Of a stretch of DNA of 64,000 nt, positions 16,282 through 24,108 are shown piece after piece. How positions within the stretch are numbered: the stretch's first letter is position 1; each line of letters begins with the position of its first letter. The position numbers and the translations under genes were made by a program. The notes under the pieces are model-generated. The model had not been told where the DNA came from. It was given only the letters and a program-made list of their open reading frames with translations, and did no database searches. The DNA comes from Sphingomonas abaci (GTDB lineage: Bacteria > Pseudomonadota > Alphaproteobacteria > Sphingomonadales > Sphingomonadaceae), in assembly GCF_014199625.1 (NCBI RefSeq), contig NZ_JACHNY010000012.1, positions 16,343-80,342 of the forward strand. The letters are read 5' to 3'.

Positions 16282-18108
16282 ATGTCGCTCAACAAGGATA
16301 TGGTTCAACGGTGGCGGTCCGAGGCGCCGCAAGCATTGCTCCTCGGGTTCGGCTACTTCGTCGCAGCCCTTCTCGCGGTCCGCTATACGCGCTTAAACGG
16401 CGGAGTCGCCCTGCTGTGGATCGCCACCCCGCTCCTCGCGGTGGACTTGCGGTACCGGCCAAAGCGATCATGGGTCTTGCGCATGGCGGCATGTGCCATT
16501 GCGAGTGCAGCGGCGACGTCGCTGCAGGGATTGGGGGCGAGCGTCGCAGTGCCGCTCGCTATAACCAACATCTTCGAAGGCACGGCGATCGCCTGGCTGA
16601 TGCGGCGCTTCGAACCGGTGCCGACGCACCTGACTTCCGTGCGCGAGCTCTGCATTCTCGTCATCGTCGCTGGCTTGGTCGTTCCCGCGCTGACCGCCGC
16701 CCCGGCGGGCGTACTCGCGCATTTTGCGGCGGGCGTCCCAATCAGGCCCAATATCTTCAGCTGGTTCTGCGCCCATGCGCTCGGGACTCTAACGGTCATG
16801 CCAATCGTGAAGCTCGCTATCGGTGGCGACATTTTGGGGTGGGCGCGCAAGGTCGATCGCCGGGAGGCGCTGGAGGCGGCGGCGCTAACGGCTCTGATGG
16901 TGGCCGTGACGGGGCTCGCGTTCGCCACCCGCTTTCCTCTGCTCTATGTGCCGTTCGTTCCGCTTATGCTTCTGGTGTTCCGGCTTGGCCGGCTTGGCGC
17001 TGCGATCTCGCTCCTCGTTTTGACGGCCGTGGGGACCGTGTGCACGGCCGAAGGGCTTGGACCCATCACGCCTCCGGGTACTGAGATTGGCACCAAGCTG
17101 CAGCTGTTCCAATTGTACCTGGTGGTCGCGACCCTCATCGCCTTGCCGGCCGCGACCGAGTTGAAGCGGCGTAAGTTGCTATTTTCAGATGTTCAGGAAG
17201 GTGCCGCGCTCCACAAAATCATCGCCGACCGCAGTGGCGAGATCATTATGGCTGTTGATGCGGATGGCACTATTCGTTTCGCCTCTCCGTCACTAGCCGA
17301 GATCGCCGGGTATACCCCTGCAAGCGTGACCGGCCGCTTCGCCCGCGACATTGTCGCGAAGGAGGACGTCGACAGCATCACCTACGCTCATAAAAACGCG
17401 ATGGCCGACCCCGACGCTACGGTGATGTTCGAGTTTCGTGCGCGGAAGGCATCCGGTGCGTTGGCCTGGTTCGAAAGCCACGCCCGCGCGATCTGCAACG
17501 AGAGCGGAGCGGCAACCGGAACCGTCAACGTCGTCCGCGAAGTGTCACGCCGCAAGGCCCGCGAGCTAACCCTGGCGCGAGCTGCATCGACCGATCCGCT
17601 CACCGGTCTGCCCAATCGGCGTGTCTTCGCCGCGGCCTATGACGAGGTCACCACGGATCTGAAAGACGCGGGCTCGCAAAGCTATGTTGCCCTGTTCGAC
17701 CTTGATCACTTCAAGCAAATCAATGACCGTTTTGGTCACCTGGCCGGGGATGAAATCCTCCAGGCCTTTGCCGACATTCTCCGCGCGAATGTCCGGTCGA
17801 ACGATACTGTTGCTCGTCTCGGGGGCGAGGAGTTCGGCGTGCTGTTCTGCGGGGTGAACCTTGAGAAGGCGCAAGAGGCTTGTGAGCGCGTGCGAGCGCA
17901 ACTCGCAGCGGCCATCGTAGAGGCGCCGAGCGGCGAGGAGGTCAGAACCACGGTGAGCGTCGGTCTTGCGGCGGCTGGCGCGACCACCACCCTCGAGAAC
18001 GCGTTGCAAGCAGCGATGCCGCGCTTTATCGAGCCAAGGACCGGGGCAGAAACCGGCTCGCAATCGCGGCTTGAGCGCACGGCGGCTCGCGCCCGCGAGT
18101 GCGGTTAG
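16282..18108 (+). CDS. MASE1-PAS-GGDEF diguanylate cyclase with frameshifted C-terminus
   Basis: About 608 residues in the open frame. Residues about 15-295 form eight or so membrane helices of MASE1 type; about 310-430 form a PAS domain (IIMAVDADGTIRFASPSLAEIAGYTPASVTGR); a GGDEF domain starts near 435 (ASTDPLTGLPNRRVF). The active site is GGEEF near residue 514, with an inhibitory RxxD site (RSND) five residues before it. It should make c-di-GMP under feedback control. The last part is odd: after LENALQA the frame reads MPRFIEPRTG, while the neighbouring frame reads SDAALYRAKDRGRNRLAIAA and stops at 18074. That is the normal GGDEF ending, so a single-base loss near 18014 has altered the tail. 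Confidence 0.88.
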   Translation: MSLNKDMVQRWRSEAPQALLLGFGYFVAALLAVRYTRLNGGVALLWIATPLLAVDLRYRPKRSWVLRMAACAIASAAATSLQGLGASVAVPLAITNIFEGTAIAWLMRRFEPVPTHLTSVRELCILVIVAGLVVPALTAAPAGVLAHFAAGVPIRPNIFSWFCAHALGTLTVMPIVKLAIGGDILGWARKVDRREALEAAALTALMVAVTGLAFATRFPLLYVPFVPLMLLVFRLGRLGAAISLLVLTAVGTVCTAEGLGPITPPGTEIGTKLQLFQLYLVVATLIALPAATELKRRKLLFSDVQEGAALHKIIADRSGEIIMAVDADGTIRFASPSLAEIAGYTPASVTGRFARDIVAKEDVDSITYAHKNAMADPDATVMFEFRARKASGALAWFESHARAICNESGAATGTVNVVREVSRRKARELTLARAASTDPLTGLPNRRVFAAAYDEVTTDLKDAGSQSYVALFDLDHFKQINDRFGHLAGDEILQAFADILRANVRSNDTVARLGGEEFGVLFCGVNLEKAQEACERVRAQLAAAIVEAPSGEEVRTTVSVGLAAAGATTTLENALQAAMPRFIEPRTGAETGSQSRLERTAARARECG

Positions 18109-18244
18109 CGCTGCCCCCATCGCCCCGCGCTGATGCTTGTGCTGCGTCGGGCCACGACGGCTCGAGCCTTTCCCGGCTCAGCCCTCGGCGATAAAGCGTC
18201 GGCCTCGCCAACCGCCAGTCGTCCATGCTCCCGGAAGCGCCGCA

Positions 18245-19189
18245 ATGTTGTTCCTGATCTCTGTCCTCCTGCTTGCATCCGCGCCGACCGCGCAAGTGAC
18301 GGCTGCGCCCCCCGTCGTTCCCGGGCCGATCGAGAACCTCAAACCCGGGGAGTTCTTCTGGGCGCCGCAGATCGCCCCTGCCGGTCCAGTCACAATGATC
18401 GTGAGCCTCAAGGTCCAGCGAGCCTTCGTCTACCGTAACGGCGTCCCGATCGGTGTGTCCACGATCTCATCGGGTAAGGCCGGCCACGAAACGCCGACGG
18501 GCATCTTCACGATCCTCCAGAAGGAGGTCGATCATAAGTCGAACCTTTACAACGACGCCGCGATGCCGTTCATGCAGCGCCTGACCTGGGACGGTGTCGC
18601 GCTGCATGCGGGCGCCCTTCCCGGCTATCCGGCAAGCCACGGCTGCGTCCGTTTGCCGCTGGCTTTCGCCAAGCTTCTTTACGGGGTAACCAAACTCGGC
18701 CTGACCGTGGTCATCACCGATGACGCTCTGGTTCCGGAGGTGGCGCCCGCGGACATGCTCGCTGACGTGCCGGAGGACAACCACGCCGCGCCGACGAGCT
18801 ATCGGTGGAGACCCGATCGAGCATTGACCGGACCGGTTTCCATTGTCGTCAGCGGCCGCGATCGCCGCCTCGTCGTGTTGCGTAACGGGGTGGAAATCGG
18901 CTCGGCGGCGATCCGCCTCGATGCGGCTGTGACCCGAACGGAGGCGTTCACCCTCCAGTCGGTCGACCAGACCGGTCCGCATTGGCTCCGCCTGCCCCTG
19001 CCTGGGCAATCACTCAGTCAGGCGGGCGAGCTGACCGACGCGGAACGGAGCCGAGGTCATCTGCCCGACGCGTTTCGGGCGAAGCTCGAAGGCTTGCTTA
19101 AGCCCGGCGCGACGTTGTTGGTGACGCGTGAATCGCTGGCAAGCAGCGGAACCGGAACAAAGCTTTCGGTTCTACGCGCCGACCCCTAG
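18245..19189 (+). CDS. L,D-transpeptidase (YkuD domain), secreted
   Basis: 314 residues from the ATG at 18245, followed by a hydrophobic signal-like stretch (MLFLISVLLLASAPTAQVTAA); in-frame codons upstream are Arg/Pro-rich and non-coding in character. The YkuD domain spans about residues 45-165 and has the catalytic motif HAGALPGYPASHGCVRLP with the nucleophilic Cys. Such enzymes cross-link peptidoglycan through 3-3 bonds or attach proteins to it. The C-terminal half (about 185-314) repeats the beginning of the same domain weakly (VSIVVSGRDRRLVVLRNG) but lacks a second SHGC. It converges on the GNAT gene with a 4-base overlap of the stops. Confidence 0.87.
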   Translation: MLFLISVLLLASAPTAQVTAAPPVVPGPIENLKPGEFFWAPQIAPAGPVTMIVSLKVQRAFVYRNGVPIGVSTISSGKAGHETPTGIFTILQKEVDHKSNLYNDAAMPFMQRLTWDGVALHAGALPGYPASHGCVRLPLAFAKLLYGVTKLGLTVVITDDALVPEVAPADMLADVPEDNHAAPTSYRWRPDRALTGPVSIVVSGRDRRLVVLRNGVEIGSAAIRLDAAVTRTEAFTLQSVDQTGPHWLRLPLPGQSLSQAGELTDAERSRGHLPDAFRAKLEGLLKPGATLLVTRESLASSGTGTKLSVLRADP

Positions 19190-19695
19190 CACAGTGGCTT
19201 TCGTACGAGGATGAGGGTCGGCTCCCCTTCGATGGGCTCGCTGACGAACCCCATCTCCTGTTCAAGCGAGATCGCGGCGCGATTTTGGCGGTCTTCGATC
19301 GACTCGATGCTCGCATACCCGCGCAACCGGGCGATTTCGACGAGATGATCGAGCAGCGTCCAGCCGATGCCGCGCCCCTTGTGGTCGTCGCGGATGCTGA
19401 CCGCGACCTCTCCCCGTTCCCCGGCAGCATCGCCGGCGAGCATCGCAGCCGCGATGATCTCACCTCGATCGTTCTCGGCGATGATGCTGTCGGTGCGTTC
19501 GTCGGGGTGCATCATGGCAACAAGCCGATCGTAACTGACCGCCCGCACGGTGCTGAGAAAACGAAAGCGGAGGTCCTCGGGACCGACGTGGTGGAAGAAG
19601 TCTGCGAGCTTCGGCTCGTCCTCGTCCGATGCTGGCCGCACGACAAACCTGTATCCAGTCCGCGTCTCAAGCTGCTTCGTGGTATGCTGGGTCAT
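19186..19695 (-). CDS. GNAT-family N-acetyltransferase
   Basis: 169 residues. The acetyl-CoA loop is VSIRDDHKGRGIGWTLLDHLVEIAR (R/Q-x2-G-x-G/A motif as KGRGIG), and EDLRFRFLSTVRAVSYDRL resembles the GNAT domain of PatZ/Pat-type protein lysine acetyltransferases, which act on acetyl-CoA synthetase. No cAMP-binding or ACS-like domain is fused, so substrate assignment stays open. It overlaps the FNR-type regulator gene by 4 bases (ATGA) and is third in the hemN-regulator-GNAT operon. An acetyl-CoA-dependent regulator would suit the acetate metabolism seen around it. Confidence 0.85.
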   Translation of the reverse strand: MTQHTTKQLETRTGYRFVVRPASDEDEPKLADFFHHVGPEDLRFRFLSTVRAVSYDRLVAMMHPDERTDSIIAENDRGEIIAAAMLAGDAAGERGEVAVSIRDDHKGRGIGWTLLDHLVEIARLRGYASIESIEDRQNRAAISLEQEMGFVSEPIEGEPTLILVRKPLC

Positions 19696-20450
19696 ACTGC
19701 TGCTCCTGTGGGCGGGCGAAATGCCAGTCCTGCAACCTTTTCAAGGCCGCCCCGGTTCACAAACCGAACCTGGCGCCGCTGAGGGAAAGCGATCAAGCCC
19801 GCCCGCGCCAACGCCTGCATCTGGCGGCTGGTCGTTTCCAGCGAGAGACCCAGAAGGTCGCCGATCCGGCCACGGCTCAGTCCCAATTCGAGCGTATTCT
19901 GGTCAGCGTTCACGCCCCGCAACCGGCCCGCCATCTCAACCAGAAAGGCGGCCACGCGCTCGCGGGCACTTGGGCGGCTGAGCACCAACATCCATCGTCG
20001 CGCCTGGCTGAGCGCCTCGAAGGCGCTTCCGAGGAGCGCCCGCCTGACGCTCGGATGGCGGTCGGCGACGCGCTCCAGGTCGACGCTCTGATAAATGCAG
20101 ATTTCCGCGTCGGTGATCGCGACGATCGCATCATCACTCGGCCGCCCACCATTGAGATCGCCTATGATTTCGCCGGGGAAGACGAGCCCGATCGTGCGAG
20201 AACCGTCGACTTCCGGCCGCAGAACTTGGAGGATGCCGGTCGTGAGGTTGGCGCAATAAGTGCCGGCGCCCGTCACCTCGGCGACCGCTTGCCCGCGTCG
20301 CAGCGCGTAGCGCCGGCCCACAGCCCGGACGGCATGGAGGTCTTCGCCCGCTAGCCCCGCACACAGACCGCATCGCATGGACTGCAGGTCACAGCAGCCA
20401 CGGTCAATGGCCAGGACAGCGCGCTGTTCGCCACATTCGTCAGACAGCAT
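19692..20450 (-). CDS. Crp/FNR-family regulator, divergent N-terminal cysteines
   Basis: 252 residues from the ATG at 20450, which overlaps the end of hemN by 11 bases; a later ATG at 20378 would remove two of the cysteines. A cyclic-nucleotide-type beta barrel (about 50-150) is followed by a Crp HTH (LSRGRIGDLLGLSLETTSRQM). The N-terminus is cysteine-rich (CCDLQSMRCGLC), and a further Cys lies in DAEICIYQSV, where FNR has its fourth cluster ligand. The N-terminal spacing (C-C-x5-C-x2-C) differs from the usual C-x2-C-x7-C of alphaproteobacterial FNR seen in the paralog at 22694. It may sense O2 by a [4Fe-4S] cluster. Confidence 0.85.
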   Translation of the reverse strand: MLSDECGEQRAVLAIDRGCCDLQSMRCGLCAGLAGEDLHAVRAVGRRYALRRGQAVAEVTGAGTYCANLTTGILQVLRPEVDGSRTIGLVFPGEIIGDLNGGRPSDDAIVAITDAEICIYQSVDLERVADRHPSVRRALLGSAFEALSQARRWMLVLSRPSARERVAAFLVEMAGRLRGVNADQNTLELGLSRGRIGDLLGLSLETTSRQMQALARAGLIAFPQRRQVRFVNRGGLEKVAGLAFRPPTGAAV

Positions 20451-21762
20451 TGCTGAACCGCCCAGCGCTCTGATCGCGGTAGGCGTCGATCCGTGCCGCG
20501 ATGGCGCGCGCATAGGGAAGCGCATCATCGGCGAGCACGATTGTGGATCCATGCCAGGCCAGAAGGCCGCGCTGCTCGAAATCGAGCAGCGGCGCCCGTA
20601 GGCAGGTCTGGTCAAGCACCGAAGCGAGATCCACCTCTCCTTCGCATAGCAACTGCTCAATGGCCCGGCCGCGAACTCGGTCCCCCGGGCTCCGGTATAT
20701 GCCGCGCTCCACAGGAAATCGGCCCGCACTGATCGCCAGATGCCATTTGCCCGTGTTCTTCTCGTTCTGCACGAGCCGGTCCGGAAACCCGCTGATGGCG
20801 CTAGCGCCAACGCCGAGCAGACATGAGGCGGTGTCGTCTGTGAACCCTTGGAAGTTTCGGCGCAACTGGCCTCGGCGGGCCGCAACGGCGAGCGGATCGT
20901 CGGGTCGCGCGAAATGATCGAATCCGACCGGCTGGAAGCCCTTGGCGACGAGGAAGGCGTGAGCATCAGCCGCTTGGTGAAAGCGTTCAGCTGAACCCGG
21001 AAGCCGCGTTTGGTCGATGCGACGCTGCCGTGGAATGAGTTGTGGCACATGGGCGTAGCCGAACACCGCCAGCCGATCGGGAGCGAGCGATACAGCCGCT
21101 TCCAAAGTTTCGAGCAGCACGGCGCTGTCCTGCGAGGGCAAACCATACATCAGGTCGAAGTTGAGGCTCTCGATCCCGGCCTGCCGCAGCAACTCCACGG
21201 TACGCGCGATATGGGCGTGCGGCTGGACGCGGCCGATCAGCTTCTGAACCGTGGTGTCGAAGCTCTGGACGCCGAGGCTTGCACGCTGGATCTTGGCGTC
21301 GGCGAGCGCGGCCGCCCAATTCCTATCGAAGCCGCGCGGGTCGAGCTCAACCGAGACGATGGGGCGGTTGGTCCGGAACGCGCGTTCGACATGCTCTAGT
21401 AGAGCTGAGAAGGCGGTCGGAGCGATCGCGTTGGGACTGCCGCCACCTAAGGCAATGCGGCGCACCCGTCCGCGACCTCCGAGCTGAGCAGCAACCAAGT
21501 CGATCTCTTCGTGAAGACGGCCGACATAGGCATCCAGCCGGGCTTGCCTTGTGGCCGCTCCGGTGTTGCACCCGCAGTACCAGCAGATCTCGCGGCAGAA
21601 CGGGATGTGGAGGTAAAGGGAGACGTTCTCGTTGACGTCAAGGTTCGCGAGGCCGCCCGCCATATCCGAGCTACAAACCGCACCGGTGAACTCGGCGGCC
21701 GTCGGATAGCTGGTATATCGGGGCACTGGGCGCGCCAGCAGGTCGGGATGATAGGTCCACAT
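20440..21762 (-). CDS. hemN: Oxygen-independent coproporphyrinogen III oxidase HemN
   Basis: 440 residues from the ATG at 21762; the family begins MWTYHPDLLARPVPRYTSYPTAAEF-like, which decides the start. It is a radical SAM enzyme converting coproporphyrinogen III to protoporphyrinogen IX without oxygen. The cluster motif is CREICWYCGC (C-x3-C-x2-C) near residues 60-70, followed by LGGGSPNAI. It allows heme synthesis at low oxygen for the Cyo oxidase and globin. The promoter region holds an FNR-type box 34 bases upstream of the start. The gene runs into the FNR-type regulator and GNAT genes as one operon and is divergent from ompW. Confidence 0.92.
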   Translation of the reverse strand: MWTYHPDLLARPVPRYTSYPTAAEFTGAVCSSDMAGGLANLDVNENVSLYLHIPFCREICWYCGCNTGAATRQARLDAYVGRLHEEIDLVAAQLGGRGRVRRIALGGGSPNAIAPTAFSALLEHVERAFRTNRPIVSVELDPRGFDRNWAAALADAKIQRASLGVQSFDTTVQKLIGRVQPHAHIARTVELLRQAGIESLNFDLMYGLPSQDSAVLLETLEAAVSLAPDRLAVFGYAHVPQLIPRQRRIDQTRLPGSAERFHQAADAHAFLVAKGFQPVGFDHFARPDDPLAVAARRGQLRRNFQGFTDDTASCLLGVGASAISGFPDRLVQNEKNTGKWHLAISAGRFPVERGIYRSPGDRVRGRAIEQLLCEGEVDLASVLDQTCLRAPLLDFEQRGLLAWHGSTIVLADDALPYARAIAARIDAYRDQSAGRFSNAV

Positions 21763-21796
21763 GCAGTCTGCGTGGCGAGCGGCGGTTAGAACGTCT

Positions 21797-21810
21797 TTGA
21801 CGGCGGTCAA
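21797..21810. promoter_or_regulatory. FNR/FixK-type box TTGACGGCGGTCAA between hemN and ompW
   Basis: A perfect TTGAY-N4-RTCAA match, 34 bases before hemN and 53 bases before ompW. Because the site is symmetric it could serve both divergent genes. Both hemN and ompW are known FNR-linked genes in other proteobacteria. Confidence 0.78.
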
Positions 21811-21863
21811 AGCCCGCCCGCTTGATCCTTTCTAGCCCCGGTCCATCACCTATGGAGACTGGT

Positions 21864-22562
21864 ATGAAGCCGAAATTGTTCCTCAGCGTAGCTGCGGGCG
21901 CGCTCTCGCTGGCGGTAGCGACAGGCCCGGCCGCGGCGCAGAGTGCTCGCGACGGTCAGCCCGGCATCAAGGCAGGGGACGTCCTTCTTCGGCTGCGCGC
22001 GATCATGGTCGCACCGAATGAGCGCTCCGGGAGCATTCTGCCGGCCTTTCCCGGCGAGGAGGCCCGCGTGGACAACAGCTTCATGCCCGAGATCGACGCG
22101 ACTTACATGGCCAGCGACCATATCGGGGTGGAGCTGATCGCCTCGACCACGAAGCACCATGCCGATGGGCGGACCGGCACCACAGGCTCGATCGGCCGGC
22201 TCGCCTCGACGTGGGTTCTCCCCCCGACGCTCACGGCACAATATCATTTCGCGCCGACAAGCCATGTCAGACCGTATGTCGGTGCCGGGCTGAACTATAC
22301 AATCTTCTGGAACGAGAAGGCTTCGTCGGGGCTCGAGAAGGCGGTCGGGGCGACTCGCGTCCACATGAAGGACAGCGTTGGTTGGGCGGCGCAGGCGGGT
22401 ATCGACGTCGACCTCACCCGCCGGGTCTTCCTCAACCTGGATGTCAAATACATCGACATCGACACGACGGCTCGGTTGCAAACCACAGCCGCGGGAACAC
22501 AGCGGGTCCGCCTGAGCCTCGACCCGCTCGTGGTCGGCGTGGGTCTCGGCTTCAAGCTCTGA
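21864..22562 (+). CDS. ompW: OmpW-family outer-membrane protein
   Basis: 232 residues from the ATG at 21864 (GGAGA upstream). It has a signal peptide (MKPKLFLSVAAGALSLAVA, cleavage near AAAQS), then an eight-strand beta barrel in the OmpW pattern: KAGDVLLRLRAIMVAPN at the start, LPPTLTAQYHFAP and RPYVGAGLNYTIFW in the middle, ending GVGLGFKL with the C-terminal aromatic-type strand. OmpW forms a small hydrophobic channel. In E. coli it is controlled by FNR, and here the FNR-type box lies 53 bases upstream. Confidence 0.9.
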   Translation: MKPKLFLSVAAGALSLAVATGPAAAQSARDGQPGIKAGDVLLRLRAIMVAPNERSGSILPAFPGEEARVDNSFMPEIDATYMASDHIGVELIASTTKHHADGRTGTTGSIGRLASTWVLPPTLTAQYHFAPTSHVRPYVGAGLNYTIFWNEKASSGLEKAVGATRVHMKDSVGWAAQAGIDVDLTRRVFLNLDVKYIDIDTTARLQTTAAGTQRVRLSLDPLVVGVGLGFKL

Positions 22563-22693
22563 CCCGCTCCAACACGGCTCGCGGCGCTCCGCCGTTCGGG
22601 CCGTCGCGGCACGGGGAGCACGATTTCGACTCACAAGGGCAGGCTCGTGCTTCCTGGGAGGACATGCGGAGAAGCTCTTGCTATAGCGGGGAG

Positions 22694-23404
22694 ATGGCAA
22701 GCTCCAACATCTGCTCGGATTGCGCCGTTCGCGACGCTGCCCTGTGCGGCAGCCTCGACGATGTCGAGCTGCGCGCGCTCAACTCAATTGGGGAGAGGCG
22801 CATCTACCCGCGCGGGTCCACGATCATCTGGGCTGGCGACGAGAGCGTGATCTGCGCCAATCTCCTGAGCGGCATGCTGAAGCTCGCTACCTCCACCCCA
22901 GACGGGCGCGAGCAGATCGTGGGATTGCTCTACCCCGCGGACTTTGTCGGCCGCCCTTATGCTGAGGAGGCGGACCATACGGTCGAGGCCCTTACAGACG
23001 TTGAACTCTGCATCTTCCCCCGTCGGCAGTTTGAACGTGTGCTCGACGATCATATTCGCATGGAGCGACTGTTGCTCCAGAGGACCCTGACCGCGCTTCA
23101 GGAAGCGCGAGCACGCATGCTGATGCTGGCGCGCAAGTCAGCAAGCGAGAAGGTTGCGGACTTTTTGCTCGAGATGGCCGCAAAGGTGGGTGCGAGCGGG
23201 TGCCGCCCGACGCCAGGTGGGCCCCTCACCTTCGATCTTCCGCTCACTCGCGGCCAGATGGCTGACGTGCTCGGGCTCACGATCGAGACGGTAAGCCGCC
23301 AGCTGACGCGACTCAAAGGTGCCGGAATCATCACCTTGCCCGGGATGCGCGCCGTTACGATCTCGGATCGCGCCGCGCTCCAGGCGATCGCGGCGGCAGC
23401 CTAG
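22694..23404 (+). CDS. fnrL: FNR/FnrL-type oxygen-sensing regulator
   Basis: 236 residues from the ATG at 22694; an ATG at 22664 is an alternative. The N-terminus carries the FNR cluster motif CSDCAVRDAALC (C-x2-C-x7-C, residues 7-18), and a fourth Cys lies in DVELCIFPRRQFERV, so a [4Fe-4S] cluster is expected. The sensor barrel and dimer helix are followed by the HTH LPLTRGQMADVLGLTIETVSRQLTRL, with the E-x2-S-R contacts that read TTGA half-sites. It should activate or repress the TTGAY-N4-RTCAA boxes in this window when oxygen is low. It lies downstream of ompW in the same direction and ends 4 bases into the convergent 23401-23946 gene. Confidence 0.9.
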   Translation: MASSNICSDCAVRDAALCGSLDDVELRALNSIGERRIYPRGSTIIWAGDESVICANLLSGMLKLATSTPDGREQIVGLLYPADFVGRPYAEEADHTVEALTDVELCIFPRRQFERVLDDHIRMERLLLQRTLTALQEARARMLMLARKSASEKVADFLLEMAAKVGASGCRPTPGGPLTFDLPLTRGQMADVLGLTIETVSRQLTRLKGAGIITLPGMRAVTISDRAALQAIAAAA

Positions 23405-23946
23405 GCCGCCGCGCCTTCGGGGCGCTCCTCCAATATATGCTCGAGGGCCATACGCGCCTCCGTCGACAAACGTTTGCCGCCGAGCGCGAGCAGTGCAAGC
23501 TCCTCGAAGTCGAGCGCGCGTCGGCAACTATCGAACAAGCAGCGCAACATATAGCCAAGCATGTCGAGCTGCTCCGGCTCCAGAACCTCCGCTCGCAAAG
23601 CTTCGGCAACGTCTTCGGCGTGAACGCCGTCCGCGATCTGGTCGAGCAAAATCCGCGTGAGGATGCCTCCGCCGAAGGTCAGATGCTCACCCGCGAATAG
23701 TCGCTCGAGCAATTCGCTGGTGACAGCGACATGCTCCCGAATGCAGCCGTGCATCATGTCCGCGATCGCGGAACGCTCCTCAATGCTGGGGTAGCTCCCC
23801 AGACGGTCCGCGAGTGCCTCTACGTCCCGACACATGCGCCTGACCGCAGCATGATCGGCCAAAAGTGGCCCAAGGTCGACTTCGCTGATGACGTGCCACC
23901 GTCGGCGGAACGGGAGCACCTTCGGAATGATGAGTGGCTGTTCCAC
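23401..23946 (-). CDS. Uncharacterised helical protein, possibly hemerythrin-like
   Basis: 181 residues from the GTG at 23946, chosen because GGAGG lies 7 bases upstream and the protein character begins there (MEQPLIIPKVLPFRRRW). The sequence is almost all amphipathic helix. LLADHAAVRRMCRDVEALADR and MMHGCIREHVAVTSELLERL resemble the His-bearing helices of hemerythrin HHE domains, which bind O2 or NO at a di-iron site, but the third and fourth ligand motifs are not clear. The function is therefore open. An FNR-type box lies 48 bases upstream, so it probably belongs to the oxygen-response set. Confidence 0.65.
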   Translation of the reverse strand: MEQPLIIPKVLPFRRRWHVISEVDLGPLLADHAAVRRMCRDVEALADRLGSYPSIEERSAIADMMHGCIREHVAVTSELLERLFAGEHLTFGGGILTRILLDQIADGVHAEDVAEALRAEVLEPEQLDMLGYMLRCLFDSCRRALDFEELALLALGGKRLSTEARMALEHILEERPEGAAA

Positions 23947-23994
23947 GGCATAGCCTCCAGCCTGCCATCCTGCCACCGTGGCCCCCCGCAGGGT

Positions 23995-24008
23995 TTGACC
24001 GGGATCAA
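23995..24008. promoter_or_regulatory. FNR/FixK-type box TTGACCGGGATCAA
   Basis: A perfect TTGAY-N4-RTCAA match, 48 bases before the GTG start of the helical protein on the left and 100 bases before the HWE-type kinase on the right. It may serve both divergent genes. Confidence 0.72.
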
Positions 24009-24108
24009 ACTCTGCATCGCGCTTCCGACTAACGGTTCGACAGGCTCTGCATCGGGTTCGCTTAGCCTTGAGGATGATGGTAGAGTTCGGGGCCAACAGG
24101 AAGAGCAG

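Noticed and set aside
21591..21660. TTGACGTCAA inside hemN, resembling an FNR half-site pair
   Set aside because: No four-base spacer and located inside a coding region; not the TTGAY-N4-RTCAA form.
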